Shown: positions 1 to 11,339, numbered from the stretch's first letter. The stretch: DNA of 64,000 nt from Notospermus geniculatus (GCA_002633025.1 NMRB01000460.1:11697-75696); one strand, 5' to 3'. The notes: generated by a model from the letters alone, not told the origin. A program made the numbers and translations.

Positions 1-115
1 AGAATTAAGTGAAGTTTGGTATGTTGGGACATATATTTGTGAAAAGAAAAAATCCTAAATTTTAACCCGATCGGTCCAAGTTCAAGTTCAAGTTGTTTAT
101 TTCACTCTAACTACA

Positions 116-927
116 TTACAAATCTTTGCGTAACTTATCTAACTTTGGGCATTCAAAAATGAAATGAAACTCATCTCCAATACTATTTTGATTACACTTC
201 CTACATAATCTTTCATAACGAGGAGCTGACAAATTATTCCTAGCATTAACAGGTAACTTGTAAGATCTTGACCTGAAATCAAACATTGCATAGTCAAGAT
301 GCTCAGGCAATTCAGCCAAATATCCTCCAAGTGTAATATTGTCTTTCATCATTCTGTAATTCACAAAGGCATCATCATTATTAATTTTAGCCAGCCAATC
401 TTGCAGAAATTGGTCTTGAAGAACAGATTTCACCTTAGTATCAAGACAGTCGAAATTCACCACTTCTTGTGCTAGCCAGATGTAGTTCAATTCACAACCT
501 TGCAAAATATTTCTAACACAGTTCAACCAGGGGGAGGTGTATCTATCTTTTCATCAAGATTTAATAGAATCCTGTACAAAATATAACAAATTTTACTTTT
601 TTTTCCATTGATAATCCTTTTCCAGAAATTTATCATTCTTACCATTACAAGTATTTTTATTGGAAACCGACCCAACTCTCCGTATATCATTGAATTGTGC
701 TTGTAGTTGCTTGATTTAGTTATCAACTTACAAAACCTTGTGTGCACCTTTTCCATAACTTCAACACACTCAAACCCCCATACCTCAGAGCCATACAGCA
801 AGATGGGCATAACACAGGCATCAAACAGTTGAAACATAATATCAATTGGCAGATTAAACTTGCGACCTTTCTGGATGATAGAATACATAGCTTTCAGAGC
901 TTTGTCACTGGGCCTCTTTTTTGCCAT
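116..927 (-). pseudogene. LINE RT thumb and C-terminal Cys/His segment
   Basis: Two frames, 523-927 and 116-526, continue the RT protein. The first has FDACVMPILLYGSEVWGFE, the post-RT block common to CR1/L2/Jockey-type LINEs. The second has CRKCNQNSIGDEFHFIFECP, the C-x2-C-x-H-x-C type zinc-binding segment near the end of such proteins. Stops and a frame change separate them from the RT frame. The segment probably aids RNA binding in intact elements. Confidence 0.75.
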
Positions 928-2293
928 TGCAAAAGTACCATTCTAGCTTGTTTGTCTTACAAAAATTTTCCAGAGAATTTAATAAAAACTGCATATCTTC
1001 TTCATTATCCGCCATCAGTATTGTATCATCCGCATAAAGAAGTACAAAACGTTTCGAAAAAGTTGCTATCTCATCCTTCCTTGCATCTTTGTCTAGTTTC
1101 TCAATCAAACTAAGTGACACATCTCCTCTTTCACTAAAAAAGTCTACCATATCATTTAGAAAAATAGAAAATAGGAGAGGAGACAAATTTTTTCCTTTTT
1201 TCACTCCTACATTTGAAGTGAAAAAACCTGAATTGCTGCCCTTATATGATACACATGATTTTGTTGTTTTATACAAGTTAGTTATTACAGTAACGATTTT
1301 ACCAGAAACACCATAAAGAAGCAGTTTTCGCCACAGTCCAACACGAGAGACAGAATCAAATGCTTTCCGGTAATCGACGAAAGTACAGAATAATCTTCTA
1401 CGGGCTGATAAATAGATGTCAATAATCGATTTCAGTGAGAAGATGTGATCAGTAGTAGAATACTTATCCCTAAAACCAGCCTGATTTTCTAATAAAACCT
1501 CATTAGACTCCAAAAACTTTGTAAGCCTAGTATTCAAAATGCCAGTGAAAAGTTTGCTCAGGCAGCTGACTAAAGTAATACCACGGTAATTGTCCGGATC
1601 ATTAATATCACCTTTGTTTTTATAGATTGGTTTTACCACTCCAAGAGACCAATTGTCAGGTACATGACCAGTTGACAATATAATATTGAACAATTTAACA
1701 AAAATGGAAACCATTTCATCATTGCTTGCTTTTAGCATTTCATTTATTATTTTATCACTACCACCAGCTTTACCGTTTTTGAGGGCTCTCAAACCTTTTC
1801 TCACCTCCCTGACATCTACTGGCTCATTTAAAGAGGAATTGTCCAGATTGGAAAGGTTAACATTTTCTACATCACCGTCTTCTTCAACACCTTTATTTAA
1901 TCGCATAAAATGCTCATAGAAGTCATCACATGTAAGATTTTCAGCACTACTTCCACGAGAGGAATTATTGCTTCTGTTGAGCAAGGTCCAAAATTTCTTA
2001 GGATCATTAACACCCTGAGCATTTCTCAGTTCTTGTACAAAATTTTCTTTTTCAGTTCTCTTAGCTCGGGCAATAACTTTTTTGTACTCTTTACTGACCC
2101 TCTTCATTTCTGACAAATTTCGTTCAGATCTATTACTGCTGTACCTTCTCCTTACAACCTCATATTCTTTCTTCACATTCTTACAAACGTCATTGTACCA
2201 TTTGAAACCTTTCTTTCTGTCATCAGTACCTTTTCCACCATTTCTGAAATTCACCACTTTCTTTGTCATATTGCAATTTACCGCTGCATCCAA
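905..2293 (-). pseudogene. LINE reverse transcriptase
   Basis: A 462-residue open frame with a non-LTR reverse transcriptase. A linker with NDPKKFWTLLNR leads to RT blocks including GKAGGSDKIINEMLK, NWSLGVVKPIYKNKGD, YRGITLVSCLSKLF, NQAGFRDKYSTTDHI, FVDYRKAFDSV and the catalytic LLYADDTIL (YADD at about residues 420-423). The active site is intact, but the frame ends soon after it and thumb-region homology continues in another frame at 523-927. The enzyme would perform target-primed reverse transcription. Low divergence from the motif consensus suggests moderate age. Confidence 0.9.
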
Positions 2294-2448
2294 AAGCAGT
2301 TTGGATATCTCGTTTGTGATATCATTTACAACCGTGTGCTCAATTTCATGGCTGTAGCATTCAACCTGTCTATTATATGATACAATTCATCATTTTCTAC
2401 AAACTGGTGTATATAATCTTGCTTTCTTTCTCTGTTCCATGCAATTTT

Positions 2449-2850
2449 TTAAACATCACTACCAGAAAGGTTTGTAACATCTGGAACTGTAACCTCCGAA
2501 CTATTCTCAGTGTCTAAGACAATCGTATCGTTTTCATCGACTCTGTTAAAAAGAACTAATTCAATTGCTGAATGGCCATCAGAAAAGAGTGAATCAAAAT
2601 AATCAACCTTGAAAAATTCAACATCCTGATAAAGTTCAGGTGAGCAAATGAAATAATCAATGGTACTAGTTGACTTAAAAGTTGGTTCACCCGTCATATC
2701 GCCATTGGTTCTACCGTTCACAATTACCATATCAGTTGTCTTACATAAATTTGTGAAGCCATACCCAGAGTTATTTGTTGTTTTATCACAATTTTTTCTA
2801 GGATGAAGAGTATTAACAATTTGATCTCTTTCAGTAGAAATCAATAAACC
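2449..2850 (-). pseudogene. LINE endonuclease (EEP) C-terminal part
   Basis: This frame holds the second half of an EEP nuclease: NNSGYGFTNLCKTTDMVIVNGR, STIDYFICS and SDGHSAIEL, corresponding to the conserved D and SDH motifs near the end of the domain. Here SDGH replaces SDH. Homology begins just after a single undetermined base at 2858; residues read before it look non-coding. The missing centre of the domain therefore coincides with an assembly join rather than necessarily a biological deletion. Confidence 0.7.
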
Positions 2851-2991
2851 CTGTATANATAAATGTAGGAAGTGATAACAAATTAGGCCTAGAAAATAAA
2901 TGAAAAGCAAGATAATAAGAAATGAAGGGGCAACAGTAAAGAAAGGGAGCCTATAGGTGAACAGCACCTACAAAACCTGACCAACGAAAAA

Positions 2992-3267
2992 TTAGAAACA
3001 GACCATCATGGACAAAGACATAGGCCTAAAAACATGTTCACTATCCGAATCCACCTGTGCTGTGAAATCCTTGTATATGTCCTTATAAATGATACAGATT
3101 CCACCCGATTTATGACTAGAAATAGATCTCCTATTTTTGAAAATAGCTGTATACCCGCTTGGAAGTTTTTCCAGTACTAAAGATATGTCAATATTGCCCA
3201 GTTTAGTTTCTGATACACAAATATAGTCATGACTATTAATAAAATCATGAAATTCTACAAAATTCAA
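2992..3267 (-). pseudogene. LINE endonuclease (EEP) N-terminal part
   Basis: The frame contains the early EEP nuclease motif YICVSETKL (the catalytic Glu lies in SETKL), followed by GGICIIYKD, which matches the GGV-x-I/L-Y strand of LINE apurinic-like endonucleases. The family nicks target DNA to prime reverse transcription. The middle of the domain, including the expected GDFN motif, is missing between this piece and the next. Confidence 0.75.
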
Positions 3268-3456
3268 CTTAGATAGAAGTCCACACGTATTAACTGAAGC
3301 TAATTTAAGATTAGAAGTAATCTTAGAACCACAAAGTATTTGATTCTCATCCAGAAAAAGATCACATGTCTCACAACCACTGTTAGAGATACTTCCTTCA
3401 ATATGTCCACATGAAGTACTTTCCGACTGTGATGGAATGTCTTCTTCCAGTACTTC

Positions 3457-3885
3457 CTATTGCATAGGTTCAGCACTTGCAGCGACACCGTCAGGTCTCA
3501 TCCAGTGACCGTTCACAATAAGCTTGTCTTTGTCGAATTTCACTTTTAGGCCTTGTTTTTTGGCATCTCTGTACTTGCCCATCATTTGCTTTCTTTTCCC
3601 TGCCCACTCATGTGGTATTTGCTCAGACAGTCCAAATTTCGTGCCTGCAAGATTTCTGGCCGAAAAACGCACTTCCTCCCTTTGTTTGAAAGGTTCGAAT
3701 TGAGCAACTATTGGTCTGACCTTATCTTTCTTGATTTGACCCAACCAGAGCACCCTTGCAAATCTCATTTCCTCCCCGTTAGGAACTTTTAGTTGTCCTG
3801 TCAAAAAGTCTTTTAACACTTTCTCCGTGTTTTCGTTTTCGGTCTCCTTTATACCATAGAAAAGAAGATTATCTCTCATCTCCAT
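3457..3885 (-). pseudogene. LINE ORF1 RNA-binding (RRM-like) domain
   Basis: The 142-residue frame has the hallmark order of L1 ORF1p: RDNLLFYGIKE near the start, then a RFARV-x-WLGQ motif, RPIVAQFEPFKQRE, and a C-terminal segment with AKKQGLKVKFDKDKLIVNG. This is the RRM plus C-terminal domain arrangement of the Transposase_22 family. The function in intact elements is nucleic-acid chaperone activity on the LINE RNA. Here it is cut off from its coiled coil by a frameshift and ends at a stop before the endonuclease region. Confidence 0.75.
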
Positions 3886-4305
3886 TGGTTTTCAAGCATC
3901 ATCTCGTGGTCCTTGCTACGCTCGTTACTAAGAGATTCCAGCTTCACTGTTAGCATATTCACTTCGTCGCTCAACTTTCTGTTCTCCGCCTTTATGTCGG
4001 CAACACCCTGATGACAAAATTCTATGGATTGCTTTACTTCCGCCATTTCTCTTGTCAACAATGTTTCAAGACTGCCCAAGTTGGGCCGCCATGTTTTCCG
4101 TTTCAGCACCTGTTCCCGCCACTGTCCCAGTCGGGGCCGCCGAATTCTTGTTTGAAAAAACAATGTTCTTTGTGCTAATGTTCCCATTACTTTTTCTCAC
4201 CTGGGCCTCGATTTCCGCCAAAGTAACAGATTGACCTGCCTGCATGTTAACGACAACGTTTTGAGCTACTGGTACTGGTTTACCACTGTTAATATGTGTG
4301 GTCAC
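3876..4305 (-). pseudogene. LINE ORF1 N-terminal part with coiled coil
   Basis: Two overlapping frames make up the start of ORF1. The second frame carries a heptad-like stretch (from TLLTREMAEVKQ onward) of alternating charged and hydrophobic residues that reads as a coiled coil, the trimerisation segment of L1-like ORF1 proteins. It runs into the RRM-like part at 3885 by a frame change. In the family, ORF1 binds RNA and packages the LINE transcript. A start at 4305 is possible (MTTHINSGKP) but is not supported by any other signal. Confidence 0.6.
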
Positions 4306-4491
4306 AGCGCCACCTGCAAGTAGGCATAAAAAAGGCTAAAATTGAAAAAGACAAGCATTTTTCAATTCATGATTATGAATTCTAGTTGCAGTATACCAAA
4401 CAAATTCTAATTGGAACTTGTGTTGGATTACTATAGGTTCTTCTACAGTAACAGCGCCATCTACTGGCACTACCGGTGTATTAGACAACTG

Positions 4492-4597
4492 GGCCCGTAT
4501 GCATAAAGGTGGAATAAGCTTATTCCTGGTATAACTTAAGGTTATAACGTTAGGTTATACCTGGAATAAGCCTATTCCACTTTTATGCATACGGGCC
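4492..4597. mobile_element. Palindromic MITE, termini GGCCCGTATGCA, TSD CTG
   Basis: The 106-bp element is almost a perfect palindrome. Its arms begin GGCCCGTATGCATAAA and include GGAATAAGC-type sequence around a short centre. It is flanked by CTG at 4489-4491 and again at 4598-4600, a clean 3-bp target duplication. It has no coding capacity. The same terminal dodecamer recurs at 38509-38653 around a different interior. Confidence 0.8.
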
Positions 4598-5422
4598 CTG
4601 GGGTCTAATGCTGGTGAACACAATAAATGAAAATTCTGATCTCAGCCATTTTTTATTATTCCAAAGCAAAACCGCCAAAAGCTAAAAACACCAAAAGCCA
4701 AAAGGGATAATACATGTATGTTAATTTGAACATTCTTTCCTACACTAATAAATAAGAACACCAAAACCTTCTTTGGCCATTCCTGAGATTTTTGAAAATT
4801 TGATAAGCGGCAGATTAAAAACGCATCAGAAAGCCATTCTGTGGCACTTTTTAGATGGCTATTAAAAACACCAACAAGTAAAACAGATGAAACCTGTTGT
4901 GTTTGTAGTCATCACCATCAGGAGGAAAAGGAAATACATTGGAATTATTTACAACTTCCCGAAATCTGGTGATACAATTTAATAAAATTTCGCCACCAGG
5001 TGGCTCTCACCGCCTCGTGTCAATTCTGAAGAACACCATTACCATGCCAAGGCAAAACTTTCTAGAATGTAATTTGCCTATATTTCACATTTGAAAAAGT
5101 TTTGCTTCGCATCGGAATTATGTTGGGAGTTTTAAATCTGTCGCTAGGGGGTGCTGTTGTACGCCGGATTGTGACAGCCTCAGAAAAACAGCCAAGATCC
5201 ATCCTAGAACTTGACATTTCAAGAGAAATTTCCTGTTAGTAACAAGTTACGAACATCATTCATGTTCGTAACATAATAGCTGAGCGTCTGTGCATATTCG
5301 ACAAGTCTCCACAACACTGGCTTTGCTCATCATAGAACGCACTCAGCATTTCTTTCACAAATGCAGTGCAAAGTGGATTGACGAAGTCATGTTCAACTTT
5401 GGCTGTATTCATACCGTTATTG
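4598..5422. other. Non-coding stretch, no gene seen
   Basis: AT-rich sequence with many CCAAAA-type runs. No open frame with a recognisable domain and no clear repeat structure. Confidence 0.5.
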
Positions 5423-5769
5423 CCTAAGGGCGGACTTCCACCTGAAAGTTTTCTGTCGCAATTTTCCTTTTGTAAACTTATAGAAAATTGTCAGATACTA
5501 TGTTGCGTGATCAATTTCTGTAGCGTGGAAGAGGCCTTTAAAGATTATGTCAGCCAGTTATTTTTGTGTCCGACAGTTATTGCTTGGAATAGCACATGTT
5601 CTATTCCTCGCTAGAAATGTCTGCAATCTTTTCGAACAATACGCGCCAGTCCTCAACAATAGACACACGAGCAAATTTTGGACTACCTGCAACAGAGTGT
5701 CTGACAATTTTCCATAGGTTTCCATAAGGAAAATTGCGACATAAAACTTTCAGGTGGAAGGCCGCCTTA
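5423..5769. mobile_element. Inverted-repeat MITE, about 350 bp
   Basis: The left arm (5423-5510) containing CTTCCACCTGAAAG and GTCGCAATTTTCCTT is matched in inverse by 5690-5769. A second inner pair (GAAAATTGTCAGA against TCTGACAATTTTC) extends the arms to roughly 90 bp. There is no coding capacity, and the target duplication is not clear. Confidence 0.65.
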
Positions 5770-6700
5770 AGTAAGTAAGTTCCTCCACAAAGGGGTCAAA
5801 AAAGGACTTGAAATTCGGTTATGGCGCAAACTGTCAGATGCCCCGGGTCAGCGTGTTAACCCTTGCAAATCTAAGGTGGGGAGGTAACTCAGTAATCACA
5901 AAGAAGATCGACCAAAGGTTAGCATGGGAGGACGAATAGAGCTGCGCTCCATCAGTATTAAAGCACAGAGTGAAACATGGCGTGTGGTTACGTTTTGGGT
6001 AATTTCTTTATACCTAGCACCTTCTTTGATGTCTCTGATACAAACTGTATCGTGCTCTCTAAGCCTTCTGTTCATCCACTGCTTGTCAAATACCTGATCT
6101 TGTCATGATCTACTTAATCTGGTTTTGAATGGGGAGGTTGCAAAAGATGATTTCTGTAATCCCTTAACTTGACCAACTTTATTCCCCTCATATCTTAGAG
6201 AAGAACATTTTCACATCTAAAAACAGAAGTATCACTAGGGAACAATTCTCCACAACTACTTGTGGGATCCATGGGTTCCTACGGGTTTGTTTAAGTTTCG
6301 CGCCAAATAACTTTTTCGCACCTTTAAACCTTTGGGCATGCTCAATTGTTCTTTCATACGGGTTCTCGCACTTTCTCTCTCAAGCCGAAATGGGCAAGTT
6401 CAGGTTAGTTCAGCCGTCCACCACCCCACGGAATTTGTTTTATAATGTCATATCTTCATTCCTTGCCTGTTGGTTTTCCACTACTGTGTCAGTTTTCCAG
6501 AAATTTATGAGTTTTACGCGACTCATTTCCTGCCGTTTTGATTCATGTGCATACATGCGCACGCCTCTTACGGGATGGCGCTTTAGTAATTTCCCACCAT
6601 GTTTGGTTGTGACAAGCAGTTTATTTGAAAGATAACCCGTTAAGGGTATATATTGCCTTACTTATGTTGTGTGTCGTGTCCTATAACTAGTTTGGCCTTA
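5770..6700. other. Non-coding stretch, no gene seen
   Basis: Mixed sequence without a recognisable protein. The open frame at 6390-6635 shows no domain and is not supported. Confidence 0.4.
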
Positions 6701-6717
6701 TTGTGGGTCTTAAAGCT

Positions 6718-6969
6718 GACCTCTCCGCACAAAAAGCCCCCATGCGACAAGAGAGAGAATTGCAAACGCCCTGCAGATACCTGAAACGAAGGCTCAGAAA
6801 CATAATATACCCCACGATGTCTTCAGGCAACAGAGCTGTCAACATCTCCGCACACCTCTCACGCTACTCAAAGAAAAAAAAATGTACTCATTTATACTTA
6901 TAGACGGGATTCGAGCCATCGATCTTCTGATTTGTAATCCACCACTCTATCCACTCAGCCAACGAGCCA
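6718..6969 (-). mobile_element. tRNA-derived SINE, head type 1 (unit 1, left arm)
   Basis: On the minus strand a tRNA-like head (6903-6969) carries an A-box-like TGGCCGAGTGG and a B-box-like GGCTCGAATCC. It is followed by an A-rich stretch and a body with GCATGGGGGC and CTCCGCAC motifs that is shared with the copies at 7066-7330 and 8838-9117. The Pol III promoter would fire leftwards. It is not a functional tRNA: the acceptor ends do not pair. Confidence 0.75.
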
Positions 6970-7065
6970 ACTGACAGAACATGATTCGTGTTTGTCATTG
7001 ACGGAGACCTTCTACTTACGTAATAATACTACGAATAAGAGAAAACAAGAGAAGTCTTCCAACCA

Positions 7066-7330
7066 GTTCGGTGGCCGAACAGGTAAGACGGTGGAGCAAA
7101 GAAAACAGCGTGCGGGTTCGATTCCCTGCTGGGACCAAAAATTTTCTTTCAGAAAGGAGGTCACCAGAGCATGTTGACACCTCTAAAGCTCGAAGGCAAA
7201 TAAGGTGGCGCCCTCCTGGCGTCTTGTGGGCATATCATATTCTGAGCCTTCGTTTGAGGTGTCTGCAGGGCGTTTGCAATTCTCTTGCTCGTCGCATGGG
7301 GGCTTATTGTGCGGAGAGGTCAACTTTAAG
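7066..7330 (+). mobile_element. tRNA-derived SINE, head type 2 (unit 1, right arm)
   Basis: A different tRNA-like head (A-box GTGGCCGAACAGG region at 7071, B-box GGGTTCGATTCCC at 7114-7126) is joined to the same body family as the type 1 SINE. That body includes GAGCCTTCGTTTGAGG and GTCGCATGGGGGC. Its 5' end faces the 5' end of the type 1 head across a roughly 97-bp linker, so the two Pol III promoters diverge. Confidence 0.75.
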
Positions 7331-8290
7331 TATTGTGAATTGAAATTATTCAATAAGGAAGAGCAGCTTCACTGTCACCAGGTTTCTAACTAGTTTCATA
7401 GGTCCACAGTCCATGTCTCAATCGCAACCACGTGTTATGGAAGATCAATTTGATTGGGTGTATTCGATGCTTTCCACCATGACGTGTGGCATGTTGGTAG
7501 TAGAACGTTTGGTGAATGTAATTATATGTAGTGTTCTCACCACCCTCGGCCACTAAGCGACCCACAGAGAAAAGTAACTAACTCATTAATTGGGGCATAT
7601 GATCAATATAACACATCATATATGATCATAGCATGGTGTTCCTTTCACTTGTATGAAACAACACAGTGCACACAGGAGAGTTCATAGGATACTATTGGGT
7701 GACATTAGATGACAGTTAATCTCAGTCCGGTCCAGCGACGGATTAAAATGAGACAGTGACCTGACAATAGCGCGCTATTTTCACAACTACATCCACCGAC
7801 TTAGGCTTATTTGATCAGACACTGTGCCTTATGTTACAGCCACATCGAAAATGGGGGCACTCGCAAGTGGTGGTATGGCATTGTTTGTTAATCATTGTAA
7901 ATTTCTTGTGTTGCAAAAAAAAGATACTAGGTAGGCCTAGGCCTAGGCCTAAATGAATGAGAATGGATGTTCACACTTGAAATAAACTCCTTAGGCTATC
8001 TTAACTTCTAGGGGCATATCTAGGAGGAGTAGGCCTATAGGCCTACTATACTATACAAAAATTATGGGTCTTGGATCTTGAATTATTGGCTCTTGGATCT
8101 TGAATTAGGGTGTGCCCTTCGGACATGTTGGACCATCCGCATTTTCAGACGACATAGATGGTGTATTCAAACACTCCATGCCCTTTGGCATACTGCTAAG
8201 GAATGGTTGGCCTTGCTTCACAGCCAAATCAGCATTCTGAAGACACTGGTATTCAACACAGCCAACGTTCTGACCAGACATGCCAGAGAG
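7331..8290. other. Non-coding stretch with AGGCCT repeats
   Basis: No gene seen. It holds a short tandem of AGGCCT near 7930-7955 and a direct duplication of CTTGGATCTTGAATTA near 8072-8107. Confidence 0.5.
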
Positions 8291-8295
8291 CCAGG

Positions 8296-8460
8296 GGCCT
8301 TATTCACGAAGAGATCGCAAATATTTGCGTTGCGGTGGGTTTGCGTGCACGCAAATTATGCGATGCGTGGCATTCACGAAAATCTCGCATTTGCCTCGCA
8401 AATTTTGTGCAAAATTGCGATCAAGCAACATATACGTGATCGCAAAATTTAATACATTTT
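8296..8460. mobile_element. Truncated MITE starting GGGGCCTTATTCACGAAG
   Basis: The left end matches the terminus of the complete MITE at 59773-59910 (GGRCCTTATTCACGAAGC). An internal ATTCACGAAAATC and several GATCGCAAA inverted motifs follow, but no matching right terminus is present. I read it as a one-ended relic. Confidence 0.5.
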
Positions 8461-8665
8461 GACAGACCTTTTTGCAGTCAGATCATTTTCCTGCTTCTAC
8501 ACCACTCGACGTTACTCCAGACTGAGATGCGAGTTGATAATGAAGCAGTTTCGAGGTCGCTGAATGGGCGGCACATGCCGGAGTGATGTGAATGGGAGAG
8601 CTAGGGATGCAAGGATGCAAGTCATACTTACATGGACAATAGTCTGCTCAAATAAAGAAAAAAAA

Positions 8666-8742
8666 ATGATCCAGCTGGGAATCGAACCCGCGCCCTGTTT
8701 TCTTTGCTCCACCGTCTTACCCGTTCGGCCACCGATCTTGTT
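8666..8742 (-). mobile_element. tRNA-derived SINE head type 2 (unit 2, left arm)
   Basis: This is the inverse copy of the type 2 head at 7066, with B-box GGGTTCGATTCCC and an A-box containing GGCCGAACGGG, running leftwards. The sequence beyond it (8540-8665) does not match the body seen in unit 1, so this arm is truncated or recombined. Confidence 0.65.
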
Positions 8743-8837
8743 GGAAGACTTCTCTTCTTGTTTTCTCTTATTCGTAGTATTATTACCTAAGTCGAAGGTC
8801 TACGTCTATGAAAAACACAAATCATGTTTCTGTCAGC

Positions 8838-9117
8838 TGGCTCGTTGGCCGAGTGGATAGAGTGGTGGATTACAAATCAGAAGATCGACGGCTCGAATCC
8901 CGTCTATACGTATGAATGAGTACATTTTTTTTCTTTGAGTAGTGTGAGAGGTATGCGGAGATGTTGACAGCTCTGTTGCCTGAAGACAAATAAGGAGGTG
9001 CCCTCCTGGCGTTGTGGGGTAAATCATGTTCTGAGCCTTCGTTTGAGGTGTCTGCAGGGCGTTTGCAATTCTCTTGCTCGTCGCATGGGGTGTTTTTGTG
9101 CGGAGAAGTAAGCTTTA
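8838..9117 (+). mobile_element. tRNA-derived SINE head type 1 (unit 2, right arm)
   Basis: The head at 8838-8906 has the same A- and B-box-like motifs as 6903-6969. Its body contains GAGCCTTCGTTTGAGG and GTCGCATGGGG like the other copies. The linker 8743-8837 matches, in inverse, the linker of unit 1. The whole two-headed unit thus exists twice in opposite orientations about 1.8 kb apart. Confidence 0.75.
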
Positions 9118-9153
9118 AACCTGGCATGAAGTGTGAAGTGGGAGGACAGGTTA

Positions 9154-9459
9154 TTACCAATCAACACCTTCTTGCCTTCTAGTCTCTAGGATCTGGAAGG
9201 AATGTGGTAAAGAACCAATCAGAAAATGTTTTTGCCTGAAACCAACCTGAAACCCATCTGCTGAGCCACGCATCGTAATGGAATTGGCTGATTTTGATGT
9301 GTTCACAGTACGATCAATGTATTTTGAACCAGGTTTTTCAATCACTTTTTTTCGACCAGTGTCATCAGGCAAATTTGACTCGTCATAGTTGAAAATATTC
9401 AGTGTCTTAGTTAGATTGACAAAGTAACTTTCCAACTCCTCACTAGGGCTCGGGCACAT
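9154..9459 (-). pseudogene. pogo/Tigger-type DDE transposase fragment
   Basis: The 101-residue frame reads IFNYDESNLPDDTGRKKV, then GSKYIDRTVNTSKSANSITM and ADG. This is the first catalytic-Asp region of DDE_1 (pogo/Tigger/Jerky) transposases; the catalytic Asp is in NYDE. The remaining catalytic residues and the N-terminal DNA-binding region are absent, so this is a fragment. No terminal repeats were found around it. Confidence 0.75.
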
Positions 9460-10638
9460 TTCATGTTGTTTGCTGTTCTGTCTGTCAGCGCTGGGTTACA
9501 TTCCACGAATGAGGGGAACAAAAGTCAACTCCCAGAATGCTATATTGGAACCTTGAGCACGTCTTTCCACTTTTGTCCATATATGATTTCACCAAGACTA
9601 TGAAGTCCATCAGTTTATCAGATTCCTCAGTCTATGCCTCTCTTGCATTTCTGTGCATCATGTCATCTACTCTAGGTTGTCATATTGAGTCGGTAGAAGG
9701 CGTTCTACTGGTAGTACCAAGTGTGCCTTCACTTCTGTATCCTGTCGAATATTAGAAAGCGTCGGATCTTAATTAACAGATTGAACAAACAGATCTTCAG
9801 ACGTCTTTATTCAGCTACTGCCTTGGTATAACTGACAGGCCTTGGCCTAGATATAAGTATTGTCTTAGTAACATGCAGTACTGACATCTGGTGTGTCATC
9901 ATTAGGCATACACTCAACAACTTCCATGATTGTCTTTATGCAGCTCCCTGTATTCCAGACCAGCTCCCTGTATCCCAGACCAAGCTTGTGAGCCAAGCCA
10001 CTGAGATGACGTTTGATATTGTCTAGACACGTAATTTGATTCCATAGCGTAGCGATGTTCATTCAAGACACCCTTTTCAGACGGAAGTCCTCCTTGAATT
10101 TGGATGAATATTTAGCACATATCTCACAATATACCTGAAATGAACAGTGAAAGAAGGATGAGATTATTGGTTTGTAAAATGTTGTTTGACATCATTTAGA
10201 CTAGAGAACTATATTAATATAAATTAAAGAAGTTCACAGTCCCTGCAAAAATAGTGCTGTAAAACTGGTGTCTTGGTGTCCATAAAGAACCTTCTAAAAA
10301 TGTTCAGGGTGCTGCTGCATGCATCAACACGACAGTGAACATTTCATCGTGAAATGGAAGAGTAATCCAGTATCACAAAAATATTTGTTCATTTTCATGT
10401 GTTGATATTTCTTTTTCGTGGCTTGATATTTTCATCAGGAGGAGATTTTCATGGCTTGATTATTCTGCATTAGACCACCCCCTGTATATATTTGAAAATA
10501 GATGTAAAAACAGTAAAGGCACAAGAGAAACCCAGAAAAATACGATGTCGCAATATTTTTGAGCAGTGTGTGTACTTGAGATTTCAAATCCGTTTCGTTT
10601 GGTTTTGATTTGTTGATATGAGGTGTAATTCTACATGT
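9460..10638. other. Non-coding stretch, no gene recognised
   Basis: A 65-residue frame at 9865-10062 (minus) is unrecognised. A tandem CAGCTCCCTGTAT(T/C)CCAGAC duplication lies near 9941-9978. Nothing else is supported. Confidence 0.4.
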
Positions 10639-10784
10639 AAAGCAAGGTTCATTGGCACACGAATCCCATCCGTTTTCAGTCCGTTTGCCCCGAGTTTTCC
10701 GGATACGACAACGCTGAAGACCATTTGATAGATTTTTTACGGACCTGAATCGGACCAATTCCGTGTGCCAATGAACCTTGCTTT
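10639..10784. mobile_element. TA-flanked palindromic MITE
   Basis: The arms AAGCAAGGTTCATTGGCACA at the left and its inverse near 10760-10781 enclose about 100 bp. Each end is bordered by TA, the target duplication of Tc1/mariner-like elements. The minus frame 10435-10758 reads through it and is spurious. Confidence 0.7.
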
Positions 10785-10856
10785 ATTCCAATACTTGGTG
10801 GGCTGAACTTGGCGGGACTAAACTGTATAGCCTAAATTTTGTCAATATCGCTCACC

Positions 10857-11243
10857 TCCTCCGTAACCAGAAATGTAACTTTCGGTTCCCCCTCCTCTAT
10901 ATATTTGACATAAAACAGCAGCTGTTCTAAGAGAGCTAGGTCAGTAGACTCATCTATTAGATTTGAGAACACCGGTGAAGCCCGAATCGCTACAAGTTTT
11001 TCATCAGACATTGTTTGGCAATGGCCTGGAAAAAATTATAAAAATAGCGGGCGGAAATATTATCATTAAATGACAGGAATTGAATACAATTACCGTAACC
11101 ATTATTAACGACCATTCGGAGTGCTTAAGACAATACATGTACATCATCTCTTGCATCGTTCTTGCTGATGTGTAGGTCGCATTGGTCGCCACGGTCAGAT
11201 GGTTCAGGTCGTCACAGCCGAGGGACTGGATGAGATTTAACAA
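10857..11243 (-). pseudogene. hAT / ZNF862-like protein fragment, two exon-like pieces
   Basis: The piece at 10857-11028 (minus) translates to a segment with VFSNLIDESTDLALLEQLLFY, the SP(F/V)FS-x-(M/L)-(C/I)DE(T/S)TD motif of ZNF862-like hAT-derived proteins. It lies between an acceptor-like TTTTTTCCAG and a donor-like GTGAGC. Upstream, 11149-11243 reads NATYTSARTMQEMM, which precedes that motif in the same family. The pieces fit as exons of a domesticated or decaying hAT gene, but the phases do not join cleanly by eye. The Asp in DE(S/T)TD corresponds to the hAT catalytic region. Confidence 0.55.
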
Positions 11244-11339
11244 ATCTTGTACTTTGTAGTGTGAGCAATGTCATTGCTCACAAGCCAATACATTACATGC
11301 ATTTCAGAGGTGCCAGAAATGCCTTCTCCTCCCCTGCAT

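Larger units (their letters stand above)
116..4305 (-). mobile_element. Decayed L1-type non-LTR retrotransposon (LINE)
   Basis: Reading the minus strand from 4305 down to 116, the order is a coiled-coil plus RRM-like ORF1, an EEP endonuclease, a reverse transcriptase and a C-terminal Cys/His segment. That is the standard order of an L1/Jockey/CR1-type LINE. Every domain junction is broken by a frameshift or a stop, so the copy is dead. I could not find a clear 3' tail or target duplication at the low-coordinate end, so the outer limits are those of the coding homology. The clade is unresolved. Confidence is high for LINE and low for clade. Confidence 0.9.

Noticed and set aside
6903-6969. tRNA gene on the minus strand
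   Set aside because: A- and B-box-like motifs are present, but the acceptor ends do not pair, a SINE body follows, and the same head recurs at 8838. The same holds for the type 2 heads and for 59041.
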